64,000 bases of DNA. Origin: UMGS1002 sp045586785. GTDB taxonomy: Bacteria > Bacillota > Clostridia > Oscillospirales > CAG-272. The notes under the pieces were generated by a model. It made no database searches. It was not told the DNA's origin and saw only the letters and a program-made list of their open reading frames with translations. Positions 14,546 through 24,142 of the stretch are shown piece by piece. The stretch covers positions 30,040 through 94,039 of the forward strand of contig JAZNBA010000043.1 of NCBI GenBank assembly GCA_045586785.1, written 5' to 3'. Each line of letters begins with the position of its first letter. The first letter of the stretch is position 1. The translations under genes and the position numbers were made by a program.

Positions 14546-15409
14546 TTATCGAACTGTTTTCAGCTCTATCAATATTACTTCCGGACGGTTATTGAAACGG
14601 ACTGGAAAAATACTATTTCCGATTCCTCTGCTAACTATCATATTTGTGTTTTCATATGTGTATAGTCCTGCATCATATTTAGGAAATATACCCTGATTGG
14701 GAGCAAATAAGCCTCCAACAAAAGGAAATCTGAACTGACCACCATGAGCATGTCCGCTGAGAACCAAATCTATTTTACTTTCTGTATAGACCTCGAACAA
14801 TTCAGGCCTATGAGATAAAAGTACCGTATAAGTATCTTCTTTCTTCGTCAATTCTTGCAGCTTGCTCCGCATAACAGACGAGGAGTCTCCAAATAAATAG
14901 TCTGTCTGAAAGCTTGGATCATCCACACCTAATAAAGCTATTGTTTCTCCGGACTGTCTAATTTCAAATCTTTCATCGTCAAGTACAACAACTCCCAATT
15001 CAATCAATTCTTCCTTGAATGCATCATACTCAGAAACTCTTGCTTCATGATTTCCTGTTACATAGTAGCAAGGGGCAATTTTCATTGCTTGCTCTGCGAA
15101 CTGCAGAGCAATTTCAATATTGGTATTTCGCGAATCAATTATATCTCCGGTAATAGCAATTATGTCCGGTTGCGTTAAATTCAGCATCGAAAGAAGATTT
15201 TCGTTTTTGTTTCCCATTTCCGCATTGTGCAAGTCAGAAATATGGGCGATACGATAGCCATCAAAAGATTCCGGCAAGCTATCGCTTAAAACCGTAAATG
15301 TATTCAATTCAACAGCTGTGTTACCCCAAATAACCCAAATCAAAAGCGCTGAAAAGGCAGCCGCGCATATAGCAATTACGACTATGCTCTTTTTCTTTTT
15401 CGATATCAC
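14546..15409 (-). CDS. Membrane-anchored calcineurin-like metallophosphoesterase (YkuE-like)
   Basis: A 287-residue protein. One N-terminal transmembrane segment is followed by the metallophosphoesterase motifs ISDLHNAE, TGDIIDSR, TGNHEA and SGHAHGGQ. It should act outside the membrane, as YkuE-type enzymes do, on a phosphodiester substrate not identifiable here. The GTG at 15409 is preferred because GGAGG lies six bases upstream and the protein then starts right at the membrane anchor; an ATG 13 codons earlier overlaps the upstream lipoprotein gene by 4 bases. Confidence 0.9.
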   Translation of the reverse strand: MISKKKKSIVVIAICAAAFSALLIWVIWGNTAVELNTFTVLSDSLPESFDGYRIAHISDLHNAEMGNKNENLLSMLNLTQPDIIAITGDIIDSRNTNIEIALQFAEQAMKIAPCYYVTGNHEARVSEYDAFKEELIELGVVVLDDERFEIRQSGETIALLGVDDPSFQTDYLFGDSSSVMRSKLQELTKKEDTYTVLLSHRPELFEVYTESKIDLVLSGHAHGGQFRFPFVGGLFAPNQGIFPKYDAGLYTYENTNMIVSRGIGNSIFPVRFNNRPEVILIELKTVR

Positions 15410-15444
15410 AAAAATCCTCCGTTCCATTCGACAATGGCAAACAA

Positions 15445-16383
15445 TCATTTAACAAGTACATCTGCAAAATTTTTCAAAGAAATAGTTGCATATACTGAAA
15501 CATGTTTATTTCCGGCGATACTATATTTATCTCTTTCCAGCATATTCATCAGAGTGTCGTAGTATTCTCCGAAATCGTAGGTGTAATCCCATTCCGTACT
15601 ACGAGTTCCGTCATTATAAACTACATACATGGAAAAAGCAAGATAATACTCACCATTCAGATAAACACAAGGTATTGTATTCATTGAATGATAGTAAATC
15701 GAATTGCAATAATACATGGTGCTTGTACTTTGAGAAAACTGATTCAAGTAGCAATCCGGATAATTTAAATAAATAAAGGTTTCATCAAACACGATAGGCT
15801 CGCTGGCATTTACTCCATTTTCAAACGTTGGTTTGAAAATTTGGAAATGCTGTATATCCGGAACCGCTCTTTCATTTGAAACAATATCTGTAATGGTTAA
15901 AGCCATATTTATTTGGAACACGACTGCACATTTCATACCGTTGTAGAATTCTTGAATCTCAGTTTCACTCTTATATCCAACCCAAGTATAGTCTTTGGCA
16001 CAGCAGTATATAAGCTCGTCATGATCTTCCACTGGCTTATAGTAGCCGCAAACGAAGTAATATTCGGCGGGATCAAAAGCAATATGTAAAGGCTGTATTC
16101 CGTTTTTTATGTGATCAATCTGTTGAGCAAGAGATCTACCTTTGATATTGTACTGGGTCGTGTACTGCTCCAAATAAGCAACTAACGTAGCAACAAGATC
16201 ACTGTTTTTATCTATTTCCCCATAGATAATGCGCGGAGTCGTATTGTTTTTATCGTCGGATGTGATAGGAACGCTTCCCTTATCTGACTCTTTTTCGCCA
16301 TTGGGATTGTTGGGAATCGAACAACCCGAAAGACACATTATTAATAAAGAGCAAAGTAAAACAAACGAAATAATTTTATTCAC
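15445..16383 (-). CDS. Lipoprotein of unknown function
   Basis: About 312 residues from the GTG at 16383 (AGAGGTG upstream). The N-terminus is a lipoprotein signal with lipobox LSGC, followed by a charged, Ser/Asn-rich linker and a soluble domain with many Tyr residues. I do not recognise the domain. It lies upstream of the phosphoesterase and is probably in the same transcript. Confidence 0.7.
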   Translation of the reverse strand: MNKIISFVLLCSLLIMCLSGCSIPNNPNGEKESDKGSVPITSDDKNNTTPRIIYGEIDKNSDLVATLVAYLEQYTTQYNIKGRSLAQQIDHIKNGIQPLHIAFDPAEYYFVCGYYKPVEDHDELIYCCAKDYTWVGYKSETEIQEFYNGMKCAVVFQINMALTITDIVSNERAVPDIQHFQIFKPTFENGVNASEPIVFDETFIYLNYPDCYLNQFSQSTSTMYYCNSIYYHSMNTIPCVYLNGEYYLAFSMYVVYNDGTRSTEWDYTYDFGEYYDTLMNMLERDKYSIAGNKHVSVYATISLKNFADVLVK

Positions 16384-16502
16384 ATCAATACACCTCTTTT
16401 GCAAAGAAAACTTAGGATCTGTCACTTTATATGACTGATTTTAACACTTTTTGTAGAGAAAAGCATTTTCTCTCCTCTACTCGACATATTGGAATTTGAT
16501 GA

Positions 16503-17819
16503 TTAAAAAATTATGCCATCCTTATTTTCAACCTCAACACGAATTTTGATCCATCCCTTTGTAAAGGTAACAGAATATTTGCCTTTTTGGGCTGTACGGC
16601 TATTTTCGTTTGAGTCTGTAATTTGAAATCCCTGTTGTGTTATTAAATGTTCAAAGTCGTCAAATGACGCATTGAGGCTGATGCCGTAAAACGAGATCAC
16701 GGGATCGGTAATGTAAATGCCTGTAATATGCTGTTCCTTGTCGGAATAATCCGGATACGATGTTACCGTATAGATAACGCAATGCTCGGGATCAACCTGC
16801 TGTCCATGTTCATCAACGGTAGGAACATATCCCGTACCGTAGTATTCGGTTCCACCCATCATGCCGTATTTTATTTGATGCTTTGAAAAATCAACTTTAT
16901 CAACATTTTCGGCAATCCAAAATTCAAGATTGGCACCGGGTAGGTCTAAAACGCTGTACCTGTCCAAAGTAGCATCAATCTCGGTATAGTTCGCAAACAT
17001 ACTGTCGGGTACGGCAACCGTAATAAACCAAGCAGCCATATCATCCGTGCCGACTTGCGGATTGTTTGTTTGTTCTATATTAACACAAAAATAATTGTCG
17101 GCAATGGTTATATTCTTAAAACCAAATCTGTAAGAGCCACTACCAGCTTCTACACAAACAAGCATAAGAGTATATCGGTCAAAGAAAGCTTCATCATAGT
17201 GTTTTGTTGCATCATTTAATGACGGAACTTCATCCCAGCCGTAATTAAAGACGCTTTCTCCGCCAAAATCACTCTTGAATTTTTCAAGGTCGGCTAAAGT
17301 ATCGAATTTATATATTGGCAGATTCCACGGGTTATTGTCATTCAGCTTGCTTGCGTTTAATGCGTTATTCCAAATATCGGGATCTCTTCCGGAACCTGCA
17401 CGCGAAAACGTAGATTTAAATCCGATATTTCCGTTTTGCGTAGTGTAAAGAACACTATCCTTTGCAGGCATAGTAAATGTGATAATAGGATAAACACCGT
17501 CACGCATAGTATCGGCATTTTCACCGATATACTCGCCATTTAACTCAATTCCAACCGAAGGACCTGATAAAAACGCAAGAGTAACTTCAACCTCTTCGCC
17601 GGCTTCATAATATTCATCAAGAGGCTTTCTAAGATAACCCCAATAGTCAATGACGGTCAGTTTATACTTTGCGTCAGCAGGATCATCGTCGTTTGGCGTA
17701 TACTGATCATCTTCATTTTGCGATTGCTTGTTGTCATCGTTTGGTAACTGCGCATTATTACAAGCACACATAGTAACAATCAGTATCATCACCATAACTA
17801 TAGCAAGCACTTTTTTCAT
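16503..17819 (-). CDS. Lipoprotein-like surface protein of unknown function
   Basis: A 438-residue protein from the ATG at 17819, chosen because GGGAGG lies eight bases upstream. A hydrophobic signal ends at Cys pairs (VTMCAC) and is followed by an Asn/Asp/Gln-rich linker, so it is probably a lipoprotein, though the lipobox is weak. The next 80 residues look like a small beta-domain (GEEVEVTL ... TFTMPAKDS); the rest is unrecognised. It has its own promoter. A short hairpin at 16455-16473 lies just beyond its stop. Confidence 0.7.
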   Translation of the reverse strand: MKKVLAIVMVMILIVTMCACNNAQLPNDDNKQSQNEDDQYTPNDDDPADAKYKLTVIDYWGYLRKPLDEYYEAGEEVEVTLAFLSGPSVGIELNGEYIGENADTMRDGVYPIITFTMPAKDSVLYTTQNGNIGFKSTFSRAGSGRDPDIWNNALNASKLNDNNPWNLPIYKFDTLADLEKFKSDFGGESVFNYGWDEVPSLNDATKHYDEAFFDRYTLMLVCVEAGSGSYRFGFKNITIADNYFCVNIEQTNNPQVGTDDMAAWFITVAVPDSMFANYTEIDATLDRYSVLDLPGANLEFWIAENVDKVDFSKHQIKYGMMGGTEYYGTGYVPTVDEHGQQVDPEHCVIYTVTSYPDYSDKEQHITGIYITDPVISFYGISLNASFDDFEHLITQQGFQITDSNENSRTAQKGKYSVTFTKGWIKIRVEVENKDGIIF

Positions 17820-17863
17820 ACAAACAACCTCCCTTGTCAAATTCAAATTTTTCGATTAGTTAG

Positions 17864-17892
17864 ATTATACCATAAAAACAGCCAAAAGTAAA
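17864..17892 (-). promoter_or_regulatory. Sigma-A promoter of the 17.8-kb lipoprotein gene
   Basis: TTTACT, a 17-bp spacer and TATAAT on the minus strand, about 45 bp upstream of the ATG at 17819. Confidence 0.7.
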
Positions 17893-17932
17893 TAGGACGG
17901 CTCAACAGATTGTATAACCGAACATATAAAAC

Positions 17933-17963
17933 ACAAAAAGCCCTGCATAGCAGAGCTTTTTGT
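17933..17963 (-). terminator. Terminator after rplM-rpsI
   Basis: A 14-bp stem with one mismatch (17933-17946 with 17950-17963) ends in CTTTTTGT. It lies 18 bp beyond the rpsI stop. Confidence 0.75.
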
Positions 17964-17980
17964 ATATAAGATAAAACAAA

Positions 17981-18391
17981 TTATCTCTTGGAAAACTGAG
18001 AAGCACGACGAGCTGCTTTGAGACCGTACTTCTTTCTTTCCTTCATACGAGGATCGCGAGTCAGGAATCCTGCAGCCTTCAGTGCTGCACGATAGCTTTC
18101 ATCAGCGGTGAGAAGTGCACGAGCAACGCCGTGACGGATTGCGCCTGCCTGTCCGGAAATACCACCGCCTGCAACTCTTGCGATAATATCAAACTTACCG
18201 ATAGTCTCGGTTACACCAAAAGGCTGGTTAACAATGAGCTTAAGAGTCTCAAGACCAAAGTAATCATCGATATCACGACCGTTAATGGTGATAACACCTG
18301 TGCCGGGTACAAGACGTACGCGAGCAACAGATTTCTTTCTTCTGCCTGTGCCGTAAAAATACGGTTTTGCGCTTGTATAATCTACTGCCAT
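17981..18391 (-). CDS. rpsI: 30S ribosomal protein S9
   Basis: A 136-residue S9 with YGTGRRKKSVARVRLVPG near the N-terminus and the conserved basic C-terminal tail RRASQFSKR that reaches the P-site tRNA. AAAGGA lies upstream of the ATG at 18391; an in-frame start nine codons earlier is less family-like and overlaps rplM by 4 bases. It is the second gene of the L13-S9 operon. Confidence 0.97.
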   Translation of the reverse strand: MAVDYTSAKPYFYGTGRRKKSVARVRLVPGTGVITINGRDIDDYFGLETLKLIVNQPFGVTETIGKFDIIARVAGGGISGQAGAIRHGVARALLTADESYRAALKAAGFLTRDPRMKERKKYGLKAARRASQFSKR

Positions 18392-18414
18392 TTTACTAAC
18401 ATCCTTTCCCAAAA

Positions 18415-18843
18415 TCAAGCCTCATAAGGCACGGGCTTCTGTGCTGCGTGCTTATGATCGTTGCCCGCATAGACCTTAAGTCTGGTAGCGGACTTTCTTC
18501 CGATTGCGTTGTGAGGAAGCATACCCTTGATAGCCAGTTCCATAGCCATCTCGGGACGAGTGCTCATAAGGGTCTTATACTGAACCTCTTTGAGACCGCC
18601 GATGTAACCGGAATGACGGCGATAATACTTCTGCTCAAGTTTCTTGCCGGTAAGGATAGCCTTATCAGCGTTGATGATTATAACAAATTCACCGCAATCT
18701 ACATGGGGTGTAAAGGTAGCGCGATGCTTGCCGCGAAGAATGTTAGCAGCAACTACAGCAGTTCTACCGAGAGGCTTGTCAGCCGCGTCGATAACGTACC
18801 ACTTGCGCTCTACTGTTTCGGGCTTTGCCATAAAAGTGGACAT
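18415..18843 (-). CDS. rplM: 50S ribosomal protein L13
   Basis: A 142-residue L13, normal length, with RKWYVIDAADKPLGR, LRGKHRATFTPHVDCG and GMLPHNAIGR. It is a primary-assembly protein of the 50S subunit. AAAGGAG lies upstream. The usual rplM-rpsI pairing is kept, 23 bp apart, under one strong promoter. Confidence 0.97.
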   Translation of the reverse strand: MSTFMAKPETVERKWYVIDAADKPLGRTAVVAANILRGKHRATFTPHVDCGEFVIIINADKAILTGKKLEQKYYRRHSGYIGGLKEVQYKTLMSTRPEMAMELAIKGMLPHNAIGRKSATRLKVYAGNDHKHAAQKPVPYEA

Positions 18844-18893
18844 TGTACGTAACTCCTTTTCAAAATAATGGTTATATTTTTTAAGACTTGCAC

Positions 18894-18922
18894 ATTATAT
18901 CACAGCGTTTTTGCTTTGTCAA
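18894..18922 (-). promoter_or_regulatory. Consensus sigma-A promoter of rplM-rpsI
   Basis: Perfect TTGACA and TATAAT boxes separated by 17 bp on the minus strand. The leader is about 45 nt, too short for a structured ribosomal-protein leader of the longer kinds. Confidence 0.9.
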
Positions 18923-19102
18923 TAGATTTTTATAATTTTTTTAATTTTTTTTAAAATATCTTTCATTTAGCCCCTTTTTGCTCGTTTTTTCTTACTTATG
19001 GGGCTTTTTTTCTCGTTTTCAAAACACATATATATGCAAAGTAATATTTTGTGCAGGTCATTAATACAATGTAACATCTGAAAAGAAAGGAATCAACATA
19101 AT

Positions 19103-20062
19103 ATGCCTAATCAATATAAACCCGAAGGTCACATTATAGATACAGCAAAAAATCGAGAATTGTGCTCAAGCATTTCGGGATTGGAAACCGCCATGTCGCG
19201 CAACATCACGCTCGAAGGAATTGCTTTGCTATGCGACAGTAACCTAGACATACATATAAATCTGGGAGAATGCGAAGGTATAATACACAAAGAAAATATA
19301 ATGTACTGCCACGAAAAAGAGGCTGTAAAGGACATCGCTATACTTACACGGGTTGGAAAACCCGTTTGCTTTAAAGTAATCGGATTTGAGTACAAAAACA
19401 ATAAAACAATAGCTATACTGTCACGCAAAGCCGCTCAACAAGAATGCTTTGATAACTACCTAATAAAGTTACGCCCCGGGGACATCATCCCCGCACGAGT
19501 AACACACATAGAACCGTTCGGCGCATTTGTTGATATCGGATGCGGTATAATTTCCCTTTTGTCTGTAGACTGCATATCTGTATCACGTATATCTCACCCC
19601 CGCGACAGAATGAGTTGCGGTATGAATATAATGACCGTGGTTAAAAGCATTGACAACTCCACCGGTCGAATTTATGTTACACACCGAGAGCTTCTGGGAA
19701 CATGGGAACAAAACGCTGAACGTTTCTCGCCCGGTCAAACTGTGGCGGGAATTATACGCAGTGTCGAGACATACGGCATATTTGTTGAATTAACGCCAAA
19801 TCTTTCAGGCTTGGCTGAACTCAGAGACGGAAAAGAAACCGCTATAAACATACAACCGGGGCAACGAGCAGCAGTATATATTAAAAATATAATACCCGAA
19901 CGCATGAAAATTAAATTAGTGCTAATTGATGTCTATAATCAAACTGCCGCCGCCGAATCACCGGAGTACTTTATAAATACGGAAAAAACATCCCATATCG
20001 ACCTATGGAGATATTCACCAGCAGAATCCATCAAAACGATTGAAACAGTATTCTGTCCATAA
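19103..20062 (+). CDS. S1-domain RNA-binding protein
   Basis: A 319-residue protein with two clear S1/OB domains and one diverged S1-like domain. These are about 38-115 (diverged), 123-205 (PGDIIPARVTHIEPFGAFVDIG) and 210-282 (PGQTVAGIIRSVETYGIFVEL). It is shorter than ribosomal protein S1 and resembles the three-domain S1-like proteins of Clostridia, which are presumed to bind RNA. AAAGGA precedes the ATG. It is convergent with the helicase gene, with a 3-bp gap and no terminator between them. Confidence 0.85.
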   Translation: MPNQYKPEGHIIDTAKNRELCSSISGLETAMSRNITLEGIALLCDSNLDIHINLGECEGIIHKENIMYCHEKEAVKDIAILTRVGKPVCFKVIGFEYKNNKTIAILSRKAAQQECFDNYLIKLRPGDIIPARVTHIEPFGAFVDIGCGIISLLSVDCISVSRISHPRDRMSCGMNIMTVVKSIDNSTGRIYVTHRELLGTWEQNAERFSPGQTVAGIIRSVETYGIFVELTPNLSGLAELRDGKETAINIQPGQRAAVYIKNIIPERMKIKLVLIDVYNQTAAAESPEYFINTEKTSHIDLWRYSPAESIKTIETVFCP

Positions 20063-20065
20063 TAT

Positions 20066-22456
20066 TTATATTTTAGTCAATTTGGCATACGTTGCCATGA
20101 GTTTTTTAGTACCTGCCGTTTCAAATGCTACCTCATACATAATATCGGCCCCCATATTCCGAACGGAGAGCACTTCTCCCTCGCCAAATATACGGTGTTT
20201 GACATGGTCACCTTCGGCAATATTGGCACTTAAGACAGCGGTTCTGTTCACCTGTATAGATTTGTTAACAGTTATTTCTCCACCGCCGATATGGTTTTTA
20301 TCTGTGTAATAAGTTTTTGTCGCCAGCTTAATAATTTGATGCGATCTCTCACTCTCACGTTTATGTAAATCCAAATATTTAGTAGGGATCTCCTCTATAA
20401 AACGAGACGGCGGATTATGTCCACTACGCCCCCACAGCATACGGTCGTGAGCATACAATATATATAATTTTTCTTTGGCACGGGTTATAGCAACGTAAGC
20501 TAATCTTCTCTCCTCTTCCATCTCATCATCAGGTCCCGTAATAGTTTTCATTCCTGGAAAAATACCATCCTCCATGCCGGGCAAAAAGACAACCGGGAAC
20601 TCAAGTCCCTTGGAGCTGTGTATAGTCATAAGTATAACAGCATCGGCACTTTCATCATACTTATCAATATCAGCAACCAATGCAACTTCCTCAAGATATC
20701 CTGTAAGATTTGCTTGTTCGTTCTCTTTTTGGTACTCAAGCGCACCTGAAATTAACTCATCAATATTTTCCAGCCTATCGCGTTCCTGCTCACCGCCATC
20801 TATAATCATTTGCCTGTATCCGCTCATTTCTGAAACCTTTTGAACAAAGTCAGCAAGTGGCAACGACTCTTCCAAAGTGCTCAGACCTTCAATCAAATCA
20901 GCAAAATGCTTCAAATTCTCAGAGCTTCTCGAAAGCTCCGAATACATTCCGGCGCGTTGTATAACATCAAACATACAACACCCCGTATCTCGTGCTATAC
21001 GTTCAATATCCGAAACAGTTTTATCTCCAATCTTTCTTTTAGGCGCATTTATTATGCGTTTTAATCTTTCATTATCCGCATGATTATTAATAACATGAAG
21101 ATATGCTATCATATCGCGAATTTCTTTACGGTCGTAGAATCGCGTGGTGCCGAGCGTTCTATATGGGATTCCTGTTTTTGCAAAAAGCGATTCTATTGAC
21201 TGAGCTTGAGCATTGGTTCTATACAACACAGCAAAATCGCGGCATTTACGTTTCCCATCACGCACATTTTGACTTATTATATCAGCAATATATCGAGCTT
21301 CAGCATTTTGATTATCCGCTTCTTTAACGGTGATAAGCTCCCCAATACTTCTATCAGTCCACAATGTTTTGCCTTTTCTTCCCTTATTGTTAGAGATAAT
21401 TCCATTGGCCGCTCCCAGTATATTGCCTGTAGAACGATAATTTTGTTCAAGCTTGATAACTGTTGCATCTTTATAGTGCCTGTCAAACCCAAGTATATTG
21501 GCAATGGTTGCACCTCTGAAGCGGTATATGCTTTGATCGTCGTCGCCAACTACCATTAAATTCCTATATCCGTTCGACAGCAACGCAGTAAGTACAAATT
21601 GGGCTTCATTAGTATCCTGATATTCATCCACGCAAACATACATAAAACGGTTCTGATATTTACGGCAAATATCTTCATTATTTTTGAGCAACATTACCGT
21701 TTTAAAAATTATATCATCAAAATCCAGTGCATTTGATGAATCAAGTGCCGATTGATATTCCTTATAAATACGGGCAATTTGTTTACGGCGATAATCTGCT
21801 CCAACCTCAGCCATGTAATCATCTGCTCCAACCAAGCGATCTTTGGCTCGACTTATTTCGTTTATTACACTTTTTAGCGGTAATATTTTCTCGTCTATAT
21901 TGCAACGCTTCATTGCCGCAGCACAAGCTCGTTTGGAATCGTCCGAATCATATATAGAAAATCCGGGCATCAAACCTGCCGCTTCTGCATTATATCTAAG
22001 TATTCGCATACACACCGAGTGAAATGTACCCGCCCATATTTCATCAGAATCTTCTACATCAAGCATAGCTGATAAACGATTTTTGATTTCATTAGCCGCT
22101 TTGTTTGTAAATGTAATTGCCAATACTCGATATGGGGGGCACGGAGATTCTATAAATTCGTCCAATATTTCTTGTATTTGATTTTTGGAAAATGAAGCAG
22201 CAGCTTCAAGATTGGCTACTTGCTGCTCATCTATTCCATTTGGAACATAATCGCTCATATATGCGTTACCGTACTTTATGATATGTGCTATTCTTTTAAC
22301 AAGCACGGTTGTTTTGCCGCTGCCAGCTCCGGCTAATATCAAAAGCGGACCGTTAACCGTAAACACTGCTTTTCGCTGCTCTGAATTCAGTTCAGAATAA
22401 TATGTATCAAATAACTTTCGTTTAGCTGAAATATATCGTGTGGTTAATTTATTCAT
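20066..22456 (-). CDS. pcrA: UvrD/PcrA-type DNA helicase
   Basis: A 796-residue SF1A helicase. Motifs in order are the Q motif LNSEQRKAV, Walker A GAGSGKTT (about residue 42), TFTNKAA, GTFHS, Walker B DEYQDTN, GDDDQSIYRFRGA, QNYRS, TIHSSKGLEF and VAITRAKEKLYI. The length and the C-terminal DHVKHRIFGEG segment fit PcrA/UvrD rather than RecB or AddA. It unwinds DNA 3' to 5' in repair and removes RNA polymerase or RecA. It is monocistronic, with its own promoter. Confidence 0.93.
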   Translation of the reverse strand: MNKLTTRYISAKRKLFDTYYSELNSEQRKAVFTVNGPLLILAGAGSGKTTVLVKRIAHIIKYGNAYMSDYVPNGIDEQQVANLEAAASFSKNQIQEILDEFIESPCPPYRVLAITFTNKAANEIKNRLSAMLDVEDSDEIWAGTFHSVCMRILRYNAEAAGLMPGFSIYDSDDSKRACAAAMKRCNIDEKILPLKSVINEISRAKDRLVGADDYMAEVGADYRRKQIARIYKEYQSALDSSNALDFDDIIFKTVMLLKNNEDICRKYQNRFMYVCVDEYQDTNEAQFVLTALLSNGYRNLMVVGDDDQSIYRFRGATIANILGFDRHYKDATVIKLEQNYRSTGNILGAANGIISNNKGRKGKTLWTDRSIGELITVKEADNQNAEARYIADIISQNVRDGKRKCRDFAVLYRTNAQAQSIESLFAKTGIPYRTLGTTRFYDRKEIRDMIAYLHVINNHADNERLKRIINAPKRKIGDKTVSDIERIARDTGCCMFDVIQRAGMYSELSRSSENLKHFADLIEGLSTLEESLPLADFVQKVSEMSGYRQMIIDGGEQERDRLENIDELISGALEYQKENEQANLTGYLEEVALVADIDKYDESADAVILMTIHSSKGLEFPVVFLPGMEDGIFPGMKTITGPDDEMEEERRLAYVAITRAKEKLYILYAHDRMLWGRSGHNPPSRFIEEIPTKYLDLHKRESERSHQIIKLATKTYYTDKNHIGGGEITVNKSIQVNRTAVLSANIAEGDHVKHRIFGEGEVLSVRNMGADIMYEVAFETAGTKKLMATYAKLTKI

Positions 22457-22485
22457 GTTATGATCCTCTTATATTTTTATAGTTA

Positions 22486-22514
22486 ATTATATCACACAAA
22501 GTCAATCTTTTCAA
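22486..22514 (-). promoter_or_regulatory. Sigma-A promoter of the pcrA-like gene
   Basis: TTGAAA, a 17-bp spacer and TATAAT on the minus strand. The -35 box overlaps the end of the upstream hairpin at 22508-22555. Confidence 0.65.
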
Positions 22515-22555
22515 TAGCAAAAGGGTCCATAAAAGGACCCTTTTGCTATTGAAAA
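22508..22555 (-). terminator. Strong hairpin terminator after the small Asn-rich gene
   Basis: A perfect 21-bp stem (22508-22528 with 22535-22555) has a 6-base loop; the upper stem GGGTCC/GGACCC is followed by TTTT. It starts directly after the stop of the 46-codon gene. Confidence 0.75.
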
Positions 22556-22696
22556 TCAGTTATTATCTTGTTTGTTCTGCTTGCAATCGCTCTTGTTTTG
22601 ATTGTTTTGATTTTGATCGTTTTTCATCTGATTGCTTTGATTTGCTTTATTGGTATCTTGATTCTTACTGTTTTTAATATTATTTTGATTGTTCAT
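22556..22696 (-). CDS. Small Asn/Gln/Lys-rich protein, 46 aa
   Basis: An ATG at 22696 is preceded by AAAGGAG at 9 bases and opens a 46-codon frame. The product is almost entirely Asn, Gln, Lys and Asp, begins MNNQNNIKNSKNQ and contains one Cys. It has no hydrophobic segment and must be unstructured. A perfect hairpin follows the stop at once, so it looks like a complete small gene. Such peptides recur in Clostridia genomes and some are spore-associated; the function here is unknown. Confidence 0.6.
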   Translation of the reverse strand: MNNQNNIKNSKNQDTNKANQSNQMKNDQNQNNQNKSDCKQNKQDNN

Positions 22697-22765
22697 ATTG
22701 CATTTCTCCTTTTGAAATTACAATATAATTATTATCATTTTTATAACCAATTATACAATGAAGAA

Positions 22766-24133
22766 TTAAGAAAGCATGTATTTGTAATCTATTTGAGTTT
22801 TAATTTCCGCCAAAAACTTTATAGTTAATATAATGTACACAACATCAATAATGCATCCCAATATCCACAAAAAACCAACTTTAGTAACCAGCAACTTACC
22901 CGCAACAGATATTAACGCCGAACACGCAGAAATCACTATTAGTACCGATAATTTTCGTGTCAATTCTTCATGCAATAGCTTTATTTTTTCAGCAGGATTA
23001 TATGTATCATGATTGGTGACCGAAAAACCTGTATACTTATGTATTATCTCTTTCAATGGTCCTCGCGTAAGACTGACTACAGTTGCCACAAAAAATACAG
23101 CGGATACTGCAGCAACAACGCAAAGCACTGCATAAAAATCATATGCCTCGGGGGTAATATCTATCTCCTCAATAATAAATTCAGAAGCAAATGTGTATTC
23201 AAGCACCGTCTGCACAAGTGAAAGAATGCCAAAGCAACCCGACATCACAGCTGTTAACTTCCATTTTGTAATATGTTTTCTTATCGTTATCAACCCAGCT
23301 ATTACACACAAAGCCGTTAATGCATCGGGAATGATATTATATCCGTCCAAATTAAAATCAAGTGTAAAAAACGCTGCAGCGCCAAAATAGCCAAATGCAA
23401 TTATAGCCGAACGTCTGGCAATATAATCCGTTCTTGAAGATACAGTTTCATAATATACAGCTTGTAAATTATCCCACAGTGTGATATCTTTTTTTAATAC
23501 AATAACATATTTTAAAAGTTTTGTCAAAAATACAACACCAAACACAAGAGATATTATAATTCCAAAAACGCGGAACAAGCCTGTAAACAAATGCAACTGT
23601 CCCCATATACTCTCGTCCCAGCCTTGACCCGAAAGAGATGAAAATTCAGGTAAGGTTCCAAAAAAAGCTTTGGCAAATGCAAAGACAATAATTGTTGTTT
23701 TCGATTTTTCGGTTATAGTTTTAGAGTTAAAGCGTCCCTTTTTTATATATGCAGCCTCACCATCATGTCTGTCAGAAAGATAAAAAATCCCATCAAACAG
23801 CTTTGCAACAGCCGGAAGTAAAGTCAACAACTCCAAAACATCAAAAACAAACGCAAACAACAGCAACGACATATTTTGATCAGATAACGGAATAACGCCA
23901 AACACCACAAAAAGCGAAGCAAAACGCAGTGCAGTTATATAAATCAATCTTGTAAACAAAGCCTGGGCCTCGCCTATGCGATCATCAATAGCGGCTACTT
24001 TGGAAAGTGCGGTTACTAGCAGTATATATCCAATGAAATCCGGCAAAATATCCACTATGCCAATATTGGGGTTACAGAAAAATATGATTGCAGTTATAAT
24101 TCTTCCCCACAATATTATATTTTTTTGCTTCAT
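22766..24133 (-). CDS. Polytopic membrane protein of unknown function
   Basis: A 455-residue protein with roughly ten hydrophobic segments. The N-terminus contains NPNIGIVDILPDFIGYILL and LSKVAAIDDRIGEAQ. I do not recognise the family. It follows the 241-residue membrane protein and secA on the same strand after a 9-bp gap, so it probably shares their transcript. Confidence 0.7.
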   Translation of the reverse strand: MKQKNIILWGRIITAIIFFCNPNIGIVDILPDFIGYILLVTALSKVAAIDDRIGEAQALFTRLIYITALRFASLFVVFGVIPLSDQNMSLLLFAFVFDVLELLTLLPAVAKLFDGIFYLSDRHDGEAAYIKKGRFNSKTITEKSKTTIIVFAFAKAFFGTLPEFSSLSGQGWDESIWGQLHLFTGLFRVFGIIISLVFGVVFLTKLLKYVIVLKKDITLWDNLQAVYYETVSSRTDYIARRSAIIAFGYFGAAAFFTLDFNLDGYNIIPDALTALCVIAGLITIRKHITKWKLTAVMSGCFGILSLVQTVLEYTFASEFIIEEIDITPEAYDFYAVLCVVAAVSAVFFVATVVSLTRGPLKEIIHKYTGFSVTNHDTYNPAEKIKLLHEELTRKLSVLIVISACSALISVAGKLLVTKVGFLWILGCIIDVVYIILTIKFLAEIKTQIDYKYMLS

Positions 24134-24142
24134 TTTTACCCC

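Noticed and set aside
18969..19012. Terminator-like AGCCCC ... GGGGCT followed by T-run
   Set aside because: The loop would be about 30 bases, the stem only 6 bp, and no plus-strand gene ends upstream. It is probably a chance feature of an AT-rich spacer.
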